From Rhizobium rosettiformans (GTDB taxonomy: Bacteria > Pseudomonadota > Alphaproteobacteria > Rhizobiales > Rhizobiaceae): a stretch of 64,000 nt of DNA. The translations under genes and the position numbers were made by a program. Every line of letters begins with the position of its first letter. The first letter of the stretch is position 1. The DNA lies in assembly GCF_016806065.1 (NCBI RefSeq), contig NZ_CP032405.1, forward strand, positions 1,950,001 through 2,014,000. Direction: 5' to 3'. This document shows, one piece after another, positions 44,541 to 52,897 of the stretch. Below the pieces are notes generated by a model. That model worked only from the letters and a program-made list of their open reading frames with translations. It ran no database searches and was not told the DNA's origin.

Positions 44541-44912
44541 TTAAAGCAGTTCCAGCTGACGAGGATCTTTGGGCTTTCCGCCGCGCCCGGGATTTGCGGT
44601 GCGAGCGCGCTTCAGAAGCTTTTCTACACCGCTCTCGGTCAAACCGAGCCGACGAGCGATATCTCGGTTGCTCATTCCGGCTTCCCGGTACCGAAGCGCG
44701 CGAAACGGGCGAGCAAGCGGAACCTTGATATAGCCGCACGGATAGAGTTTGGAAAGACGGGCGGCATTCTCAAATCCGATCGCCTTAGGAAGCTCAGAGC
44801 GAGCAAGATCTTCAGGCACGTAAAGCCGCACACCAGCATGCGCTTCGACCAGCGCGAAAAAACCGTCGTCGCCCAGTGCCGTCATCAGTTCTCCAACGTT
44901 GTCTTCGCTCAT
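44541..44912 (-). CDS. Mor/C-like transcriptional activator
   Basis: 123 residues. The N-terminal dimer domain (ALVEAHAGVRLYVPEDLARSE) with GFENAARLSKLYPCGYIKVPLARPF resembles the Mor/C beta-strand dimer segment, and the C-terminal helix-turn-helix (YREAGMSNRDIARRLGLTESGVEKLLKRA) follows. Located last in the early/middle operon and just before the late genes, the position of Mor or C in Mu. Confidence 0.78.
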   Translation of the reverse strand: MSEDNVGELMTALGDDGFFALVEAHAGVRLYVPEDLARSELPKAIGFENAARLSKLYPCGYIKVPLARPFRALRYREAGMSNRDIARRLGLTESGVEKLLKRARTANPGRGGKPKDPRQLELL

Positions 44913-45103
44913 CTCTTCCCCGCTATCCCGAGGCGAAGCTCGATCTCGATCTGACGGGCGGTCAGCACGCGCAGCTGCTCTTCCCGGTGAATGCGCGTGC
45001 GAGCTTCCACACCGCCGCGTTGAAGCTTGCGCTGCAGCTCAAGGCGCTCGCGCCGGATCTTGTCCAGCTCCATGGCGTCGAAGAGCGGCAGCGCACGGGC
45101 CAT
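44909..45103 (-). CDS. Small coiled-coil protein of unknown function
   Basis: 64 residues from the ATG at 45103 (GGGAGG upstream; the ATG overlaps the previous stop in TGATG). One long Arg/Glu/Leu-rich helix (ELDKIRRERLELQRKLQRGGVEARTRIHREEQLRVLTARQIEIELRL). It is coupled to the activator gene. No family recognised. Confidence 0.5.
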   Translation of the reverse strand: MARALPLFDAMELDKIRRERLELQRKLQRGGVEARTRIHREEQLRVLTARQIEIELRLGIAGKR

Positions 45104-45543
45104 CAGGGGCAAGCCTCCCAACGGATGATCACGCCCTGGAAGATCGAGCCGGGATTTTCGGCTGCCCAGAAGCGACCCATGGTTTCGCGTGCGGAGGCAC
45201 CGATCAGTCTGGCCGGAGCGATGCCCTGCAGACGGGCAGGATCGAAACCATCAGAGACGGCAAAGGCCTCGATCTCGTCCCGGTGCAGAGGCGTGCCGTC
45301 GACCTCGATGTAAGCGATGCCGGCCTCGATAAGGTCCGAGGACATGATAATGATCGGGAGAACCGCGATGCAGATCGGATCCGGAATGATCTTCCGGCAA
45401 TGGCGGGTGCGCAGGCCTGTAAACAGCTGCACCGGCTCGCCGACATGGGCATGCCGGCGGCGGTGGCCCCGGATGGTATGTCCCTTGCTGCCGTCCTCAA
45501 TCTGAGGCGCGAAGTACTTTTTGAAGCCGTAGGCGACCATCAT
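45103..45543 (-). CDS. ASCH-domain-like protein
   Basis: 146 residues: AYGFKKYFAPQIEDGSKGHTIRG near the start with HVGEPVQLFTGLRTRHCRKI resembles the ASCH beta-barrel, an RNA/nucleic-acid-associated domain. The later part has a small extra module (ARLIGASARETMGRFWAAENPG). Function in this phage is unknown. It overlaps its neighbours in ATGA or TGATG. Confidence 0.55.
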   Translation of the reverse strand: MMVAYGFKKYFAPQIEDGSKGHTIRGHRRRHAHVGEPVQLFTGLRTRHCRKIIPDPICIAVLPIIIMSSDLIEAGIAYIEVDGTPLHRDEIEAFAVSDGFDPARLQGIAPARLIGASARETMGRFWAAENPGSIFQGVIIRWEACP

Positions 45544-45872
45544 GCCACCTCCGACCGGGTTTGCGGCTTCGCAGCCAAGGCTGAAAGGCGCTTAGCCAGT
45601 GCGGCCATGAACCGTGATAATTCAGGATCGAGCTGCTCTCTTGCCTGCATTCGGCACTGCCAGGCGAAGTCTTGGAGCGTCCATTCCTCAAAGCGCCCGC
45701 CGTCGATTTCTGGCACCTCCGTTGATTGCAGGATTGGAGCGCTGGGATGATTGAGCACGGCGTTGACGCCGGCCACCATATGGGCGACCGCATCGTCTTG
45801 AACCTCACCCACGGCGAAGCGCAGGCTCTCGCGGATGTTTGCCTCAAGCCGTTTTTGAAACTCCGTCATCAT
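45540..45872 (-). CDS. Hypothetical early-region protein
   Basis: 110 residues with an N-terminal helix (FQKRLEANIRESLRFAVGEVQDD) and an acidic, Trp-containing C-terminal part (EEWTLQDFAWQCRMQAREQLDPELSRFMAALAKR). No family recognised. The ATGA overlap with its neighbour supports it being a real gene. Confidence 0.5.
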   Translation of the reverse strand: MMTEFQKRLEANIRESLRFAVGEVQDDAVAHMVAGVNAVLNHPSAPILQSTEVPEIDGGRFEEWTLQDFAWQCRMQAREQLDPELSRFMAALAKRLSALAAKPQTRSEVA

Positions 45873-46189
45873 GCCACCGCCTTTCCAGCGTCAAGACGCT
45901 CCAGCCGGTAGCCGTGCCCCTTCTGAGCGCGGATCGTCCAGCCAGCCTTTTCAAGCTTCTTGCGGGCGGTGCAGATATGGCCACGGACAGCGATAGGTGC
46001 GCTCAGAGGCCCGCCATCCGGGCAGTCGCCCCATACCTTTTCGATGAGAACCCCGATCGAGGTCAGGCGGTGGTTCGCCTGAACCAGCGCCTCGACGATC
46101 AGCATTTCGTTACGGGTAAGCTTGGCGACGTCGATCCCGGAGAAGTCGCCCATGGGCTGGCCACAGTGGGTGCAGAGAAGCTTCGCCAT
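45869..46189 (-). CDS. OmpR-type winged-helix protein with N-terminal zinc knuckle
   Basis: 106 residues from the ATG at 46189. A CTHCGQPMG zinc-knuckle-like start precedes a winged helix in which VAKLTRNEMLIVEALVQANHRLTSIGVLIEKVW and ARKKLEKAGWTIRAQKGHGYRLE match the C-terminal DNA-binding domain of OmpR-type regulators. No receiver domain is present, so it is not a standard response regulator. Possibly a phage regulator. Confidence 0.65.
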   Translation of the reverse strand: MAKLLCTHCGQPMGDFSGIDVAKLTRNEMLIVEALVQANHRLTSIGVLIEKVWGDCPDGGPLSAPIAVRGHICTARKKLEKAGWTIRAQKGHGYRLERLDAGKAVA

Positions 46190-46836
46190 CACGCACCGCC
46201 TTTCGCTGCACGAACTTGGCTGCCAAGAGCGTTCATCACACGCTGCCAGTCGCTGTCCACGAGGTGGCTCAGCACCTGGGCATCTTCTCGGCCTGAGAGC
46301 CGGATCGCTTCCTGGTCGAAACCCTGTCGGGTAATGAGGCCTGCCGTTGGATGAATGATGCGCCACTGCGCCCAGGCGATCTTCGCACCGTCGCGCTGCA
46401 GCCAGTCGTATCCATTGGTGTTGCCGAAGCCGACGCCGGCTTCCCGCTTCAGCCAGCCCTTCAGCGCCTCGATCGCGGCCCGGCCGTCGTCGGCGTAATG
46501 CAGGAATCGGGTATGATCGAGACCAGTCTGGCGCTTGACGAAGGCGAGCAGAGCCGTGTCCCGGCGATCCTTGACGACGCCAAGATTGTAGCCGGCGATC
46601 CAGAGTGCCTGGAGCTTCTTGGCATACTTGCCGGTCAGCCCCTTCACCTTCTCCTTGCCCTCGGCCGGCATGAAGCCGTCATTGCGCAGAACCGTCAGCA
46701 CACGTTGGCGCTCCTGCTCGGTCATCTCCTTCACCGACGACTTGCCGGTGATGTTGGTGAGCTTGGCCCGGTAGGTATCCTCGTCCAGGCCGAGCTGCTT
46801 CTTGGCAACGTGGATGGCGGCGATCGAGGACGTCAT
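46189..46836 (-). CDS. gemA: GemA-type regulatory protein (Mu gp16)
   Basis: 215 residues: SSIAAIHVAKKQLGLDEDTYRAKLTNITGKSSVKEMTEQERQRVLTVLRN is the hallmark of GemA/DUF1018. In Mu, GemA modulates host gyrase and gene expression. The C-terminal half (AKKLQALWIAGYNLGVVKDRRDTALLAFVKRQTG) belongs to the same family. Confidence 0.88.
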   Translation of the reverse strand: MTSSIAAIHVAKKQLGLDEDTYRAKLTNITGKSSVKEMTEQERQRVLTVLRNDGFMPAEGKEKVKGLTGKYAKKLQALWIAGYNLGVVKDRRDTALLAFVKRQTGLDHTRFLHYADDGRAAIEALKGWLKREAGVGFGNTNGYDWLQRDGAKIAWAQWRIIHPTAGLITRQGFDQEAIRLSGREDAQVLSHLVDSDWQRVMNALGSQVRAAKGGA

Positions 46837-47027
46837 TTCAGTCTCCTGTCGATCTGGCTGGCCAACGTGTCGAGATTGATCTCGGCGAGGATGATGGTGC
46901 AGCTCCTGGCCTTCTCGACCAAGCGGGCATAGGTCTCACCTTCGTGGACGACCAGCTGGTGTCCCTCGTCACTGAAGTGTTCGATCGCGGCTGCGCGGAT
47001 GCGCTCACGGCGGGTGGGTTCTGTCAT
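46833..47027 (-). CDS. Small hypothetical protein
   Basis: 64 residues from the ATG at 47027 (MTEPTRRERIRAAAIEHFSDEGHQLVVHEGETYARLVEK). A helical N terminus, then a short mixed part. It overlaps its neighbours at both ends by ATGA. No family recognised. Confidence 0.5.
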   Translation of the reverse strand: MTEPTRRERIRAAAIEHFSDEGHQLVVHEGETYARLVEKARSCTIILAEINLDTLASQIDRRLK

Positions 47028-47260
47028 ACCGCGCCTCCCGTGGTCGTAGCGCGGACCGTTTCGTTGAGAGCCCGGACGGCCACATAGCTCGGGGCGGGGC
47101 ATGGTGTGCCGATTACGATCTCGCCATTGGCCATCTGCAGTTCAGTACCACATGCGAAGGTCGCCGAGGCGAAGGCGACACCGCCGCCTCCGCTCGTGAT
47201 CTGGCTGCCGCAGATCGGGCAGTTGTTTTGGGCGACGAGAGTGATCACGGCCGCGCTCAT
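47024..47260 (-). CDS. Small cysteine-containing hypothetical protein
   Basis: 78 residues with CPICG at residues 14-18, then FACGTEL and a later cysteine (GTPCPA), a possible zinc-ribbon arrangement. The rest is Ala/Val-rich. ATGA overlap with the preceding gene. Confidence 0.5.
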   Translation of the reverse strand: MSAAVITLVAQNNCPICGSQITSGGGGVAFASATFACGTELQMANGEIVIGTPCPAPSYVAVRALNETVRATTTGGAV

Positions 47261-47403
47261 TGGAAGACCGCCACCGTCATGAGAAAAGCCATGAAGAGCG
47301 CCAGGCAGTCGCCCTCCTGACCTTTCGAGGCCTTGATTCCGGCGACGGAGATTGCAGCCAGGATGATGAGAATTCCGCCCACCTTGATGAGATCGATATC
47401 CAT
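47257..47403 (-). CDS. 48-residue small membrane protein
   Basis: A short ORF between its neighbours: [20 protein letters not shown] then a Gly-Lys-Glu turn and CLALFMAFLMTVAVFQ, two hydrophobic segments separated by a charged loop. Both ends overlap flanking genes (ATG at 47403 within the stop of the DUF2312 gene; stop in ATGA at 47257-47260), which supports it despite its size. Probably a membrane peptide; function unknown. Confidence 0.55.
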   Translation of the reverse strand: MDIDLIKVGGILIILAAISVAGIKASKGQEGDCLALFMAFLMTVAVFQ

Positions 47404-47672
47404 CACACCTGCTCCTCTGCCGGTGCTTCGATCATGCCAAGGGCGTGCAGATAGGTGTCGAGGACCAGATCCTCTTCCATCCGCTCCTGATCGTCTTTCT
47501 TCCGGAGTGCGATGACCTTCTTCAGGATCTTGCTGTCGAAGCCCATCGCCTTGGCCTCGCCGTAGACATCGGCGATATCGTCAGCGATCGTCTTCTTTTC
47601 TTCTTCCAGGCGCTCGATGCGTTCGACAAAGGCACGGAGCTGGTCGCGGGCTATAGAGTGTGCGTTGCTCAT
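47403..47672 (-). CDS. DUF2312 / GapR-like nucleoid-associated protein
   Basis: 89 residues: [61 protein letters not shown] is the DUF2312 (UPF0335) core. In Caulobacter the DUF2312 protein GapR binds overtwisted DNA and helps chromosome replication. Here the gene is in the early region of a transposable phage, so it could act on replicative transposition or on supercoiling; that is inference. Coiled coil at residues 15-45. Confidence 0.85.
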   Translation of the reverse strand: MSNAHSIARDQLRAFVERIERLEEEKKTIADDIADVYGEAKAMGFDSKILKKVIALRKKDDQERMEEDLVLDTYLHALGMIEAPAEEQV

Positions 47673-47968
47673 GCTGCACCTGCCAAACGCTTGGCTGCGG
47701 CATTTAGCCAGCCGGCCATGAGCTGTTCGTACGCACTGCGCCCAACTACAGCGACGCCGTCGATCACAAGGCTATGGTTGCCGATGTCGCCGGAGTATTT
47801 CCCGTCGCCAGCTTGCTCTATCGCATCGAGCATCACCTGCCGTGCAGCCTTGCGACGACGAGCGAAGCTATCCTCCCAGGCACTTACCCCCCGATCTTCG
47901 ACGTAGGGCGGAAGTGCCTTCAGGCCGCCCTCTATGAGCTTCGCGGTATCCATGATTTTGCTAAGCAT
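47669..47968 (-). CDS. Hypothetical early-region protein
   Basis: 99 residues, mostly helical ([50 protein letters not shown]) with a small hydrophobic strand ([12 protein letters not shown]). ATGA overlap with the DUF2312 gene. No family recognised. Confidence 0.5.
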   Translation of the reverse strand: MLSKIMDTAKLIEGGLKALPPYVEDRGVSAWEDSFARRRKAARQVMLDAIEQAGDGKYSGDIGNHSLVIDGVAVVGRSAYEQLMAGWLNAAAKRLAGAA

Positions 47969-47979
47969 CGCAGCCTCCT

Positions 47980-48633
47980 TCAGGCGTTAGCGAGGTCGAT
48001 GGTGATGGGCATCCATCTGTCCTCGACTTTTTCGCGATAGTGAAAACGGACATATTCCTTGGAGCCTGTGACCCGCATGGAGGCGCGGATCGCATCCATG
48101 GCCCGGTTCCAGCGGTCGTCAGGGATGTCGAGGCGGAGCAGCATGAACAGCTCGCTCTTGTTGATCTTGCCTTCCTGGTCGGTGTTAAAGGCGCGGGTGA
48201 CGATCGCCTGGATTTCTGGGCGGCTGTCAGCGGACCATTCGTTCAGGCACTCGTCGATGAGGGTCTTGGCGATCTGAAGCTGCGGTCCAAACGTGATCTG
48301 ATCAGCCACCTGCAAGGTGACCCGCATCAGCCCGTCAAAGCTGTGGTAGGTCTTGTTGCCCTTACGCCCGCCTTTGAACACGCCGTACTCCTGCGCCAGG
48401 AGCGCGTCGAAGCTGTTCATGTCGCCGATCGTATGGTCCCTGAACCGCGCGATCTGAGCGTTCAGCTCCTTGGCATAGCCGATGATCTTGCGGACGGTTT
48501 CGTCTTCCAGCTTGTCCTGAGCGGACACGTTCGCAAGCGGGACCAGGCGTCCCTTCGCATCGGTCATGAACTCGCGACCATTCATGACGGTCACGCCGGT
48601 CTCTGGCTTTTCTTCAATGATGACGGCTTCCAT
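47980..48633 (-). CDS. DUF3164 family protein
   Basis: 217 residues: FMTDAKGRLVPLANVSAQDKLEDETVRKIIGYAKELNAQIARFRDHTIGDMNSFDALLAQEYG is the DUF3164 signature; ends GSKEYVRFHYREKVEDRWMPITIDLANA. Conserved in the MuB-to-Mor region of Mu-like phages, with no known function. Confidence 0.87.
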   Translation of the reverse strand: MEAVIIEEKPETGVTVMNGREFMTDAKGRLVPLANVSAQDKLEDETVRKIIGYAKELNAQIARFRDHTIGDMNSFDALLAQEYGVFKGGRKGNKTYHSFDGLMRVTLQVADQITFGPQLQIAKTLIDECLNEWSADSRPEIQAIVTRAFNTDQEGKINKSELFMLLRLDIPDDRWNRAMDAIRASMRVTGSKEYVRFHYREKVEDRWMPITIDLANA

Positions 48634-48635
48634 GA

Positions 48636-48929
48636 TCAGGACACCTTGTTCTTGAGGTAGGACGAGCGCAGCCGCAGGAGTGCATCATGCAGGCGCTGGC
48701 GGGCTTCCTTCTCGCCAGCGGTGCCGCTGGCGAGCTGTTGGTGATCGAAGGCAGCAACGACCTGTTCGACGCGCTGCATGACGAAGAAGGTGCGGCTCTT
48801 CTTGGTGCCGCTCTTCGGATTGGTGCTGGACCCGGCCAAAGTGCTGGAGACGCCGGCCCCGACCTGATCAACGATGCGATCTAGCGGGATGCGGATCTCG
48901 GCTAGGACGAGGATGTGATCGTCGGTCAT
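48636..48929 (-). CDS. Hypothetical early-region protein
   Basis: 97 residues. An N-terminal strand-helix (HILVLAEIRIPLDRIVDQVGAGV) and C-terminal helix (EARQRLHDALLRLRSSYLKNK), joined by a Gly/Ser/Lys-rich linker. No family recognised. It overlaps its upstream neighbour by 4 bases. Confidence 0.5.
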   Translation of the reverse strand: MTDDHILVLAEIRIPLDRIVDQVGAGVSSTLAGSSTNPKSGTKKSRTFFVMQRVEQVVAAFDHQQLASGTAGEKEARQRLHDALLRLRSSYLKNKVS

Positions 48930-49249
48930 GCCGCGTCACCTCCATCCGGGCCGTGCTCGATCACGCGGATCCGTGTCGGCAGGCGATAGACATTGCCGCC
49001 GATCTGAGTGTCGACACGATCGGTGGCGAGACGGGGGCGCAGTTCAGACGGCGTAAATGAAAGTTTGCGCAACTCCATCTGGATCGCCAGCTCCTGCTCA
49101 TATTCGCGAGCAAGCTCCTCGATTGTCCGCAAGTTCCTGATGAGTGTGTCTACTGCCTTAGGTTCGAGGATCATCCCGGTTTCGCGGTGTGGCCGGAACG
49201 CCTGGATGACATTGCCGATGAGGTCAGAGGCGAAGGGGCTGGCCATCAT
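48926..49249 (-). CDS. Hypothetical early-region protein
   Basis: 107 residues with ATG in the ATGA overlap with the previous gene. A central helix (VDTLIRNLRTIEELAREYEQELAIQMELRKLSF) and a beta-like C-terminal end (GGNVYRLPTRIRVIEHG). No family recognised. Confidence 0.5.
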   Translation of the reverse strand: MMASPFASDLIGNVIQAFRPHRETGMILEPKAVDTLIRNLRTIEELAREYEQELAIQMELRKLSFTPSELRPRLATDRVDTQIGGNVYRLPTRIRVIEHGPDGGDAA

Positions 49250-49557
49250 GGCTTTGCTCCTTTCCGGAAGCTGGGCCGCACAACGTTGTCGCCCCCCGGT
49301 ACGCGCAGCGCCTTGATCTGGTCGGCAGCCTCGCGATCAAGGCTCGACCGGATCTCGCGTCCGGCTTCCATGTCACGAAGAAGGCGGACTTCAAGTTCGA
49401 GGTTGGCGGCAAGGGAACGCGAAGTGCGCAGGATGTCTATGAGCCGTTCGAACTCGCCTGCATCCAGAGTGACCGAAGCTCCGACAGCGGGGACGCGTTC
49501 AAAATCATCCACCAGGAGTGCGAGGGTTTCGCTAAGGTTGAGTGGCGCGTCGCTCAT
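49246..49557 (-). CDS. Hypothetical early-region protein
   Basis: 103 residues: a helix-rich N terminus (LSETLALLVDDFERVP) and a second helix (DAGEFERLIDILRTSRSLAANLELEVRLLRDMEAG). No family recognised. It overlaps MuB's end in ATGA. Confidence 0.5.
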   Translation of the reverse strand: MSDAPLNLSETLALLVDDFERVPAVGASVTLDAGEFERLIDILRTSRSLAANLELEVRLLRDMEAGREIRSSLDREAADQIKALRVPGGDNVVRPSFRKGAKP

Positions 49558-50576
49558 GAAATGTCTCCCATGTCGCGGTTGCGCCAGGCGGCATTCAGAT
49601 AGCTGAGGTTAAGCTCCTCTCCGTTTCCGAGCGCGGCCATCATCGCGGCTTTGATCGTCCGGTCGATGTTTCGAAGAGCGCCGGGTTTCGTCGCGATATT
49701 GTGCAGGAAGCGTACGCAATCATGATCGGTAATACCCCAGGCGGAAATCAGCATGGCGGCGTCGTGCACGGGGTCACGCTCCCGTTTTAGGCGGCGGTCA
49801 AAGCGCGTCGCCACCTGGGCGCGGCTTGCGACCGATCCCTTGTCCTTCACGAAGGAAACGGCTGTATCCTCGTTGCCGATAAGGGCGACGCCGCACTTGT
49901 TGATGTCCACGAAATGGCGGATCTGGTTGACAGCGTCCGGCACGAGGTTCTGAGCCTCATCGATGATGAGCAGCGTGCCGTCGCCCAGGCGCTGCAACTT
50001 CCTGCCGATCGCCCTGACCAGCTTGGTCGGGTTGTTTTCCTGCACGTCAAGTTCGGCGGCAAGCTCGATGAGCATCGCGTGCACGGTTTTGGTGTGCGGG
50101 CTGATCGTGGCGATCCAGGCATGAGGGCGGGTATTGCAGAAATGCCGCGCAGCCGTCGTCTTGCCGGAGCCGGAGGGCAGGGTGATTGCGGTGAAGCCTG
50201 CCGTGATCTGCGTGAAGAGCAAGACATTATAGATGTCGGCCCCGACCATGGTCTTGACGAAGGTAGGCGAGACCGGAAGGCTTGCCGCGATGCTGGCGCT
50301 CTCTTCCAGCGCTTCCAGCCAGTTGCTGACCTGCTCGTTGATGTTGGCGAGCACCCCCGGATAGTTGCCATTGGACCACTGCGAGAAGGTGCCGTCCTTG
50401 ATGCCTGCGCGGCGAGCAACTTCAGCCTTGTTCCAGGAGTTTGCATTGGCCGCGTCAATGACGCGGCTCAAGAGTTTCCGCCATGTTTCGACATCCGGTT
50501 CCGGGTGGCGCTGAAGAAACTCGGGCGCGGGCGTCGGGAAAGTCCAGTTTTGCATTGTATTCTTCGGCTTTAGCAT
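49554..50576 (-). CDS. Transposition target activator MuB (AAA+ ATPase)
   Basis: 340 residues. The N-terminal helix-turn-helix (WNKAEVARRAGIKDGTFSQWSNGNYPG, about 50-76) precedes the ATPase: Walker A PSGSGKTTA near residue 140 and Walker B LLIIDEAQN near 205. Binds target DNA and activates MuA. Start at 50576 is supported by AGGA 8 bases upstream. Longer N-terminal part than the 312-residue Mu protein. Confidence 0.93.
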   Translation of the reverse strand: MLKPKNTMQNWTFPTPAPEFLQRHPEPDVETWRKLLSRVIDAANANSWNKAEVARRAGIKDGTFSQWSNGNYPGVLANINEQVSNWLEALEESASIAASLPVSPTFVKTMVGADIYNVLLFTQITAGFTAITLPSGSGKTTAARHFCNTRPHAWIATISPHTKTVHAMLIELAAELDVQENNPTKLVRAIGRKLQRLGDGTLLIIDEAQNLVPDAVNQIRHFVDINKCGVALIGNEDTAVSFVKDKGSVASRAQVATRFDRRLKRERDPVHDAAMLISAWGITDHDCVRFLHNIATKPGALRNIDRTIKAAMMAALGNGEELNLSYLNAAWRNRDMGDIS

Positions 50577-50651
50577 TTAAAGGTTCCTGTGCTTTTGATT
50601 GTCGGGCGGGTCACTGTGACCCGCCCTCTTTTTTCAGTGGAACCGTACGCA

Positions 50652-52673
50652 CTACTTCTCGGTTCGCGGTCTGCGCCCGAACGCACCACTTGTCGGGCGA
50701 TCCCCTCTCGGGAATTCGATGATGGCGGCATCGCCGCCTGCCACGCGGGCAAGCCCGCGGCTGAATGCGTCCTCGTACTGATGTTCGTCGACCGTCACCT
50801 CCGGCACCTCCACAACCTTGGTTGCGACAGGTGTGCGGGTGATCAGCCGTGTGACGACGGGCGCTGCGGGTTTCGGCTTTGCCGGCTTGCGGCTGCCGCT
50901 TCGGCCCGTCAGCTCCTTCAGTTCGAGATCGGACAGTTTGCGGGCGCTGTTCAGCGCCGCCTGCTGGTCTTTCTTCTTGGTGGCGCGGGCACGGGCGATT
51001 TCGCGCGCGGCGTCGGCGCAATCGAAGCCGGTCTTGTCCACGCACTCGGCATCGCAGAGGAGCCGGCCGTCAGGTGCATAGACCTTGACGGCGCCATGCA
51101 GGTCGGACGGATCGAACAGGACCTTCAGCTTCTTGCCGATCCAGTTGTTGAGCGCCGGGTGGAAGTACCGGTTGTCGAACAGGTGGATTGCGCCGTCAGG
51201 CTTGCGGGCCGTCACGTTGACGGCGGCGAGCATCCACAGCGCCCGCTGCGACGGGCTGGCAAAGCGCACATAGGTATTGGCGGGATTCGCAACACTTTCG
51301 GCGAATACCGCGTCGAAGCTCCGCCCCTTGGCCGTTTCGGTCTTGCGCCCGGTCCTGGCATTGTGCTCCTCGACGCACATCGCCACGTGCCGCTCAAGCT
51401 CGTCGATCGGGACTGCCCGCGAGCCGTAGTTCTCCGGCTTGTGCTGCGTGCTGCGGCCCGTATAGCAACCGGCCATGGCCGGATGCTTGGCGATGTTTTC
51501 GGCAAGATCACCCCATCCGCGCTCGATGGGCTTCGACTGGCCGGAATACGGGTTGACGAAGCGGGCATCGATCCCGAGCGTCTTCAAGAGCCCGGCAACC
51601 TCATCTTCGGTGATCTTGAACCGGTTGCGACGCTTGGCCTTGCCGGAGATCATTTTCGAGGCAAAGGCGCGGCCGTTGTCCATGTAGATGCGATCGGGAA
51701 TGCCGTGGGTCTCGACCATGTTGCCGATGGCAGTGCGCACCGCTTCCCAGGTCTCGGCCTCGCATAAAACCCACGAGAGGATCTTGCGCGAATAGATGTC
51801 CTGGATCGCCATCAGATAGACGCGGCCCCACTTCTCGCGGCCTGGAAATGAGACATGCAGGTCGAGCTTGTGACCGTCTGTGTTGACCATCTGCATCGCG
51901 TGGAGATGGGCGACCGAGCGCTGCAGGGCCGGAATGAGCCTCTTGGAGGCTTCCTTTCCTTTGCGCGCAAGCTCCTGGACGGCCTTGGGGATCTGAATGT
52001 CGATCCGGCGGCGAAGCGTCCGCTCATGCGGGATAGGTGCCCAGCCCTTCCGCTTGGCCACGTCCTCCATCCGTCGGTAGCATGCGGCAAAGGCCGGGCC
52101 TTCCGGGCGCAGGTAATCCGAAACCAGCATGTCCCAGGCGTCGGGATGCACGGGGGCGAGATCGGCGACGACACCGTCGGCAATCTTCGATGAAGATGGC
52201 GCAAGGGCCGCAAGCCAGTCCTGCCGGGCATGACCTTCGACCAGAGACTGCCACTGGTAGTAAGTGGAGATGGAGATATCGGCCTTGCGGCTGACATGCT
52301 TGATCGCGTCGAGCGCCCTGATGCCGGATTTTTTCATGTCCTCGACAGAGCAGATGATCGCAAGCCGCTCCTTGCAGACGGTCTTTTGCGTCTCGGTCAG
52401 CGCCTCGTATTTGCGCCACAGAAGCGCGGAGCGGTCACCGTCACCGCCGACAGGGGCCGAATGCAGGAAGGCGAGCTTCTGCCGGGCCGGATCAGGCAAC
52501 AGCGAGATGTGATACTCGAAGCCACCGCCGCCTTCGCGGCCCTGGCGCTTGCGCACTTTGCCAATGGCTCGCCAGCCATGGCGGATGATGTATTTGTCAT
52601 AGCCCTTGATCGTCCAGGGCATGTCGGGAAGCTTGGCTTCCGCCAAATCGGAAAGGGTGAACCACTCTTTCAT
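50652..52673 (-). CDS. Transposase MuA (DDE)
   Basis: 673 residues, close to Mu MuA (663). N-terminal Mu-type DNA-binding winged helix (EWFTLSDLAEAKLPDMPWTIKGYDKYIIRHGW), then domain II with the catalytic triad: D in NTDGHKLD, D in IYMDNGRAF, and E in PIERGWGDLAE. C-terminal beta barrel and a basic tail with Lys/Ala/Pro repeats (residues about 590-640). Binds the end repeats described for attL and attR and joins phage ends to target DNA. Confidence 0.95.
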   Translation of the reverse strand: MKEWFTLSDLAEAKLPDMPWTIKGYDKYIIRHGWRAIGKVRKRQGREGGGGFEYHISLLPDPARQKLAFLHSAPVGGDGDRSALLWRKYEALTETQKTVCKERLAIICSVEDMKKSGIRALDAIKHVSRKADISISTYYQWQSLVEGHARQDWLAALAPSSSKIADGVVADLAPVHPDAWDMLVSDYLRPEGPAFAACYRRMEDVAKRKGWAPIPHERTLRRRIDIQIPKAVQELARKGKEASKRLIPALQRSVAHLHAMQMVNTDGHKLDLHVSFPGREKWGRVYLMAIQDIYSRKILSWVLCEAETWEAVRTAIGNMVETHGIPDRIYMDNGRAFASKMISGKAKRRNRFKITEDEVAGLLKTLGIDARFVNPYSGQSKPIERGWGDLAENIAKHPAMAGCYTGRSTQHKPENYGSRAVPIDELERHVAMCVEEHNARTGRKTETAKGRSFDAVFAESVANPANTYVRFASPSQRALWMLAAVNVTARKPDGAIHLFDNRYFHPALNNWIGKKLKVLFDPSDLHGAVKVYAPDGRLLCDAECVDKTGFDCADAAREIARARATKKKDQQAALNSARKLSDLELKELTGRSGSRKPAKPKPAAPVVTRLITRTPVATKVVEVPEVTVDEHQYEDAFSRGLARVAGGDAAIIEFPRGDRPTSGAFGRRPRTEK

Positions 52674-52897
52674 GCGTCCCCTCCCTTCGGGCGGGCAGCC
52701 ATATAGGCGCGGATATCGGCCTCGTGCTCGCGGCAGAACATCAAGGTTGCCCGGATCGCGTAGGCGCGCTCCATCAGCATGTCGGCTTCCGCCTGGCGCA
52801 TCTTGCCGGTCCGCACGTGCTCGGGATAAACCCGCTGGCGCATGGCGATCTCGCGGTCTATCTCGGCAATCTGTCCGATGATCGAAATCCTCTTCAC
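52670..52897 (-). CDS. Small helical hypothetical protein
   Basis: 75 residues: ISIIGQIAEIDREIAMRQRVYPEHVRTGKMRQAEADMLMERAYAIRATLMF, a compact helical protein. ATGA overlaps on both sides, so it is part of the same early operon as MuA. No family recognised. Confidence 0.5.
   Translation of the reverse strand: MKRISIIGQIAEIDREIAMRQRVYPEHVRTGKMRQAEADMLMERAYAIRATLMFCREHEADIRAYMAARPKGGDA

Noticed and set aside
50589..51767. 392-aa ORF opposite the MuA gene
   Set aside because: MuA with the catalytic DDE residues is on the - strand.
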